Shown in pieces: positions 7,101 through 9,547 of a stretch of DNA of 9,547 nt (the first letter of the stretch is position 1; every line of letters starts with the position of its first letter). Source of the stretch: Nitrospinaceae bacterium (GTDB taxonomy: Bacteria; Nitrospinota; Nitrospinia; Nitrospinales; Nitrospinaceae); assembly GCA_029261615.1 (NCBI GenBank), contig JAJDAX010000005.1, forward strand, positions 1 to 9,547, written 5' to 3'. The position numbers and the translations under genes are program-made. The notes beneath the pieces were generated by a model. The model saw nothing but the letters and a program-made list of their open reading frames with translations, did no database searches and was not told where the DNA came from.

Positions 7101-7522
7101 CGTTCGCGCTCCATCACTGTCACGGTAAAATCCACCGTGAGGGCGGTCTTCCCCGCCACCTGCACCTTGCCCTTGAGGTAATACGCCGGGCCAACGTGCT
7201 CTTTATAATCGACGGTCATATCCAACACATCTCCGGGATAAACAGCGTGCTTGAGTTTGACACCCTGCACGCGCGACAACACCGGCACCTTGCCCTCTGA
7301 GTCTGTGCCACGTTTGGCCATCAACAGGGCACCGGATTGGAACACGGCTTCGCAAATCAAAACACCGGGCATGATCGGGTAATCCGGGTAATGGCCCTTG
7401 AAGCAGGGTTCGTCTGGACTTACGGTGCGGCGGGTGATGATCTGATCGCCGGTGTAACAAACAATTTCATCGACAAAAAGAAACGGCGGGCGGTGCGGAA
7501 TGAGTTCAAGTATTTCGTCCAT
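7097..7522 (-). CDS. fabZ: 3-hydroxyacyl-[acyl-carrier-protein] dehydratase FabZ
   Basis: This 141-residue hot-dog-fold protein has the usual FabZ length. FabZ removes water from 3-hydroxyacyl-ACP to give trans-2-enoyl-ACP. The N-terminal [14 protein letters not shown] (8-21) is the family opening. The active-site segment is [20 protein letters not shown] (43-62), with catalytic H44 and E58. A long helix (SGALLMAK) follows, then [17 protein letters not shown] in the second half, matching the K/R-x-V-xPGD pattern of FabZ. Nothing essential is missing. It begins three bases after the fabG stop and its TGA overlaps the GTG of fabI, so the three genes are surely co-transcribed and probably translationally coupled. 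In E. coli fabZ lies with lpxD and lpxA; its place here between a reductase pair fits a dedicated acyl-chain operon. Confidence 0.93.
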   Translation of the reverse strand: MDEILELIPHRPPFLFVDEIVCYTGDQIITRRTVSPDEPCFKGHYPDYPIMPGVLICEAVFQSGALLMAKRGTDSEGKVPVLSRVQGVKLKHAVYPGDVLDMTVDYKEHVGPAYYLKGKVQVAGKTALTVDFTVTVMERER

Positions 7523-7525
7523 GGA

Positions 7526-8272
7526 TCAAAGACCACCGGTGACTTCGAGCACCGTACCTGTGATGTAAGACGCTTCCTTGCTGGCGAGAAACAACACCGA
7601 GCTGGCGACTTCCTCGACTTCACCGAATCGTTTCATAGGCACCAGGTTGAGGTACATCTCGACACGCTCTTCGGCCAGGTCAGCGATCAAATCTGTTCCA
7701 ATGAACCCCGGAGACACACAATTGACGGTGATTTTACGACGCGCTGTTTCCTTGGAAAGCGAAGCGGCGAAGGCAATCTGCCCGGCCTTCGATGCGGCGT
7801 AATTGCCCTGCCCGGGCATACCAAAGCGGGCGACAGGAGACGTGATGTTTATTATGCGACCGTAGCGTTTGCGCGCCATGTTCTGCACGGCAAACTTGCT
7901 CATGTAAAACGTACCGGTGAGATTGGTGTCGATCACCGACTGCCATTCCTCAACCGCCATCATGCCGACTATCTGGTCGCGGCGGATACCGGAATTGTTT
8001 ATCAACACCTGAATGACGCCAAGCTCATCCCCAACCCATTTGAACAAAGCTTCAACAGCTGCGTAATCGGTCACGTCACATTTTTTGACAATCAAACGGT
8101 CGGCGTGTTCCTGATTCGCTTCTTCAAATGCCTTGGCGGCCTCGGCGTTGCCCTGGTAGGTTGCCAGCACGCGGGCACCGGCTTTTAAAAACGATTCTGC
8201 GATGGCCCGGCCAATTCCTCGGGTACCACCGGTGACAATAACGGTCTGGTCGTTGAAATCAAACTGGATCAA
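7526..8272 (-). CDS. fabG: 3-oxoacyl-[acyl-carrier-protein] reductase FabG
   Basis: This is a 248-residue short-chain dehydrogenase of normal FabG length, which reduces 3-oxoacyl-ACP to the 3-hydroxy form with NADPH. The cofactor loop is TGGTRGIG (14-21), followed by CDVTD (65-69) and NNSG (92-95). The catalytic tetrad N117 (in DTNLTG), S145 (NITSPV), Y158 and K162 (NYAASKAG) is complete. SPGFIGTD (187-194) and the C-terminal TGTVLEVTGGL are also typical. The start is TTG at 8272, chosen because GAGG lies seven bases upstream and no in-frame ATG exists nearby. Its 3' end is three bases from fabZ. FabG-like enzymes also serve polyketide and PHB routes, so the exact substrate is inferred from the neighbours. 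Confidence 0.92.
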   Translation of the reverse strand: MIQFDFNDQTVIVTGGTRGIGRAIAESFLKAGARVLATYQGNAEAAKAFEEANQEHADRLIVKKCDVTDYAAVEALFKWVGDELGVIQVLINNSGIRRDQIVGMMAVEEWQSVIDTNLTGTFYMSKFAVQNMARKRYGRIINITSPVARFGMPGQGNYAASKAGQIAFAASLSKETARRKITVNCVSPGFIGTDLIADLAEERVEMYLNLVPMKRFGEVEEVASSVLFLASKEASYITGTVLEVTGGL

Positions 8273-8279
8273 TGGAATA

Positions 8280-8283
8280 CCTC
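8280..8283 (-). promoter_or_regulatory. ribosome binding site deciding the TTG start of fabG
   Basis: On the minus strand GAGG (8283-8280) is followed by the seven-base spacer TATTCCA and then TTG at 8272. The ATG that overlaps this GAGG is out of frame with fabG. Confidence 0.6.
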
Positions 8284-8333
8284 ATAAACAATGGGAACCA
8301 TGAAAATTAAGAAGATGAATTTTTAAAGGCAGG

Positions 8334-8350
8334 ACCCATTTTTGATGGGT
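8334..8350. repeat. short inverted repeat, ACCCAT/ATGGGT
   Basis: ACCCAT (8334-8339) and ATGGGT (8345-8350) pair perfectly around TTTTG. It lies 62 bases upstream of fabG within the hairpin-rich spacer. There is no T-run next to it on the minus strand, so it is not an evident terminator. Confidence 0.6.
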
Positions 8351-8388
8351 TAACAGGAAACAATGCAGAAATTCTGTTTGGTTATTTT

Positions 8389-8415
8389 ATACTTCCCCTT
8401 GTAAAGGGGGAGTAT
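8389..8415. repeat. 27-base palindrome with 12-base arms
   Basis: ATACTTCCCCTT (8389-8400) pairs with AAGGGGGAGTAT (8404-8415) around the loop GTA, with one non-Watson-Crick position (T opposite G). On the minus strand it is followed by AAAATAACC rather than a T-run, so it does not look like an intrinsic terminator. It resembles a dispersed palindromic (REP-like) intergenic element or an RNA-stability stem. It is followed at once by GGGTTTTCCCC (8416-8426), another small hairpin. Confidence 0.75.
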
Positions 8416-8437
8416 GGGTTTTCCCCTGAAACATTTC

Positions 8438-8451
8438 CAGTCATTTGACTG
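8438..8451. repeat. perfect 6-base inverted repeat, CAGTCA/TGACTG
   Basis: CAGTCA (8438-8443) and TGACTG (8446-8451) are separated by TT. It could be an operator-like site or part of the hairpin cluster. No regulator can be assigned. Confidence 0.45.
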
Positions 8452-8465
8452 ATGGGTTATTGCTG

Positions 8466-8497
8466 GCCGACCGCGAGGTCCGCCGACCGCAAGGTCT
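8466..8497. repeat. tandem 16-base repeat, each copy a GNRA-loop hairpin
   Basis: Two 16-base units, GCCGACCGCGAGGTCC (8466-8481) and GCCGACCGCAAGGTCT (8482-8497), differ at two positions. Each holds a GACC/GGTC stem with a four-base loop, GCGA or GCAA. Read on the plus strand both loops are GNRA tetraloops. The one internal difference keeps the GNRA rule. The second copy overlaps the stop codon of the CrtI-like gene (8498-8496). Confidence 0.75.
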
Positions 8498-9547
8498 AGA
8501 CGTTGGCGGTCTCGAGTTTTTCTTTCGGTTGACGCACCTTGCGCAAAAACTTATCGACTTCATTGGCGACGATCACACCGTAGTTTGCGGCACCCAACCA
8601 ACCGGACATGATGATCCCGACTGACCCTGCGTGGAATAGACCTGCAATTTGCTTCGGCAGATCCTTGCTGACTTTCAAGCCTTCAAACTTGGTGCCAAAG
8701 GAAACCCCGCCCGGATGCTGTGTGTAGCGTTTGAACGTGGTCGGAGTCGAGGCCTCTATGTGATCGATTTTTTTCCGGACATCGGGAATGTATTTTTCAA
8801 GGCGGATCAACGTTTCTTCGATCAACTCTTCTTTTTTACGACTGTAGTCCTCTTCGCTCAATTCCGCCCAATCCTTGTAACGCGCATTGGTAGAGGACAC
8901 AATGGCATACTGGTTCAGGTTCGGGCGCGTTTCCGGATAGTAAAAGGAAAACGTGCGGCTACGGGTCTTCGGCTCAAGAAGCGACTCTGAAGTAAACTCA
9001 TCTTCCTCGGAGGTGAATATCAAATCACCCACGTTGGGGATGGTCTCGCCTTTTTTAATCCCCATGTAGACCTGACAGCTGCTGTCGTTCAATCGGACCT
9101 TGCTGACCTCGTCAAGAAAACTGGGAGTGAAATGTTCCTTGCCCGCCAGCTTGTTGATGGTCGACAGGATATTGGAATTAGACAACACCGCCCCTGCAAA
9201 AATTTCGCGTCCGTTGACGCGCACACCCTTGACCTGCTTGTCTTCAATCAAAATCTTGTCGACCAGACAGTGGTTGCGCACATCCACGCCATTCTTCTTC
9301 AATTCTTTTTTCATCTTTTTGATGAGCTGATCGGTACCGCCTTTAAATGTGTAAACACCCTTGTCCATGAAATTGGAAAACACGATGCCGTAGGTAAGAG
9401 CAGGATCGTTCAAGGTGGAACCATTGGCATAAGTGATCGGTTCCATCAACAGGCGGTGAATATCGTTGCGACCTGGAAAAAACTTTTCGAACAGTTCGCG
9501 TGTGGTCATCGACAGGTCGTCGAAAAAATTCATGTTGCGTGCGGTCT
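8496..9547 (-). CDS. phytoene desaturase / carotenoid isomerase-family flavoprotein, C-terminal part
   Basis: The frame is open from the right edge to TAG at 8496, giving about 350 residues. The first in-frame ATG is at 9533, but the frame continues upstream (TARN before it), and proteins of this family are about 500 residues with an N-terminal FAD-binding GxGxxG motif, so the N-terminus is outside the window. Counting from that ATG, the visible family features are [16 protein letters not shown] (63-78), typical of the GGM/GGT substrate-side helix, then [16 protein letters not shown] (91-106) and GAVLSNSNI (113-121), the usual second half of the FAD domain. The C-terminal signature is [20 protein letters not shown] followed by [13 protein letters not shown], the counterpart of the end motif of CrtI and CRTISO proteins. 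The substrate cannot be named: desaturases, isomerases and saturases of carotenoids, retinoids and other lipids share this fold. It lies on the same strand as fabG-fabZ-fabI, 223 bases upstream. Confidence 0.82.
   Translation of the reverse strand, partial: TARNMNFFDDLSMTTRELFEKFFPGRNDIHRLLMEPITYANGSTLNDPALTYGIVFSNFMDKGVYTFKGGTDQLIKKMKKELKKNGVDVRNHCLVDKILIEDKQVKGVRVNGREIFAGAVLSNSNILSTINKLAGKEHFTPSFLDEVSKVRLNDSSCQVYMGIKKGETIPNVGDLIFTSEEDEFTSESLLEPKTRSRTFSFYYPETRPNLNQYAIVSSTNARYKDWAELSEEDYSRKKEELIEETLIRLEKYIPDVRKKIDHIEASTPTTFKRYTQHPGGVSFGTKFEGLKVSKDLPKQIAGLFHAGSVGIIMSGWLGAANYGVIVANEVDKFLRKVRQPKEKLETANV

Noticed and set aside
7337..8188. A 283-codon plus-strand open frame
   Set aside because: It lies antisense to fabG and fabZ, whose motifs are complete, and its product has no recognisable motif. 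It is a shadow of GC-rich coding on the other strand.
8334..8497. The hairpin cluster as a CRISPR array
   Set aside because: The repeats are of different kinds, only one pair is tandem, and there are no spacers of regular length.

Overview
The window looks like chromosomal DNA of a diderm (Gram-negative) bacterium of mid GC content with periplasmic electron transport. The signs are a lipoprotein with a lipobox, two exported multiheme c-type cytochromes, two membrane receptors with periplasmic Cache-like domains, and a type II fatty-acid gene set. A Nitrospinota- or Desulfobacterota-like origin fits this mix, but no phylogenetic marker is present and I do not claim it firmly. I see no phage gene, transposase, integrase, CRISPR array, tRNA or rRNA.

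Layout. (1) Positions 1-525, minus: the N-terminal part of a dCache-type membrane receptor, probably a methyl-accepting chemotaxis protein, cut by the window edge. (2) 526-889: a 364-base AT-rich spacer. (3) 890-3562, minus: a complete 890-residue hybrid-free sensor kinase with TM, Cache-like, TM, PAS, PAS, HisKA and HATPase domains. (4) 3563-3837: a divergent control region. (5) 3838-5741, plus: two cytochrome genes. The first is a membrane-anchored five-heme cytochrome of the c554 type, which appears to start on a rare ATT codon. The second is an exported three-heme cytochrome built from two tandem cytochrome c'-like units. A strong bidirectional terminator follows at 5759-5798. (6) 5837-6067, minus: a 76-residue lipoprotein converging on that terminator. 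(7) 6297-8272, minus: a tightly packed fabG-fabZ-fabI operon. (8) 8273-8495: a spacer full of short inverted repeats. (9) 8496-9547, minus: the C-terminal two-thirds of a phytoene-desaturase/carotenoid-isomerase-family flavoprotein, cut by the window edge.

How the parts may work together. The fabG, fabZ and fabI products give the ketoreductase, dehydratase and enoyl-reductase steps of one acyl-ACP elongation cycle. A CrtI-like desaturase/isomerase lies upstream on the same strand, which suggests a dedicated lipid or polyene pathway rather than ordinary housekeeping synthesis. No ketosynthase or acyl carrier protein is visible, so the rest of the pathway would have to lie beyond 9547 or elsewhere. 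The two cytochromes plausibly form one periplasmic electron-transfer module, with the anchored five-heme protein passing electrons to or from the soluble three-heme protein. The kinase is divergent from them and could control them, but nothing in the sequence proves this.

The most interesting items are the CrtI-like plus fabGZI association, the unusual active-site neighbourhood of the FabI-like protein, the non-canonical start of the five-heme cytochrome, the duplicated three-heme cytochrome, and the hairpin-rich spacer at 8334-8497.
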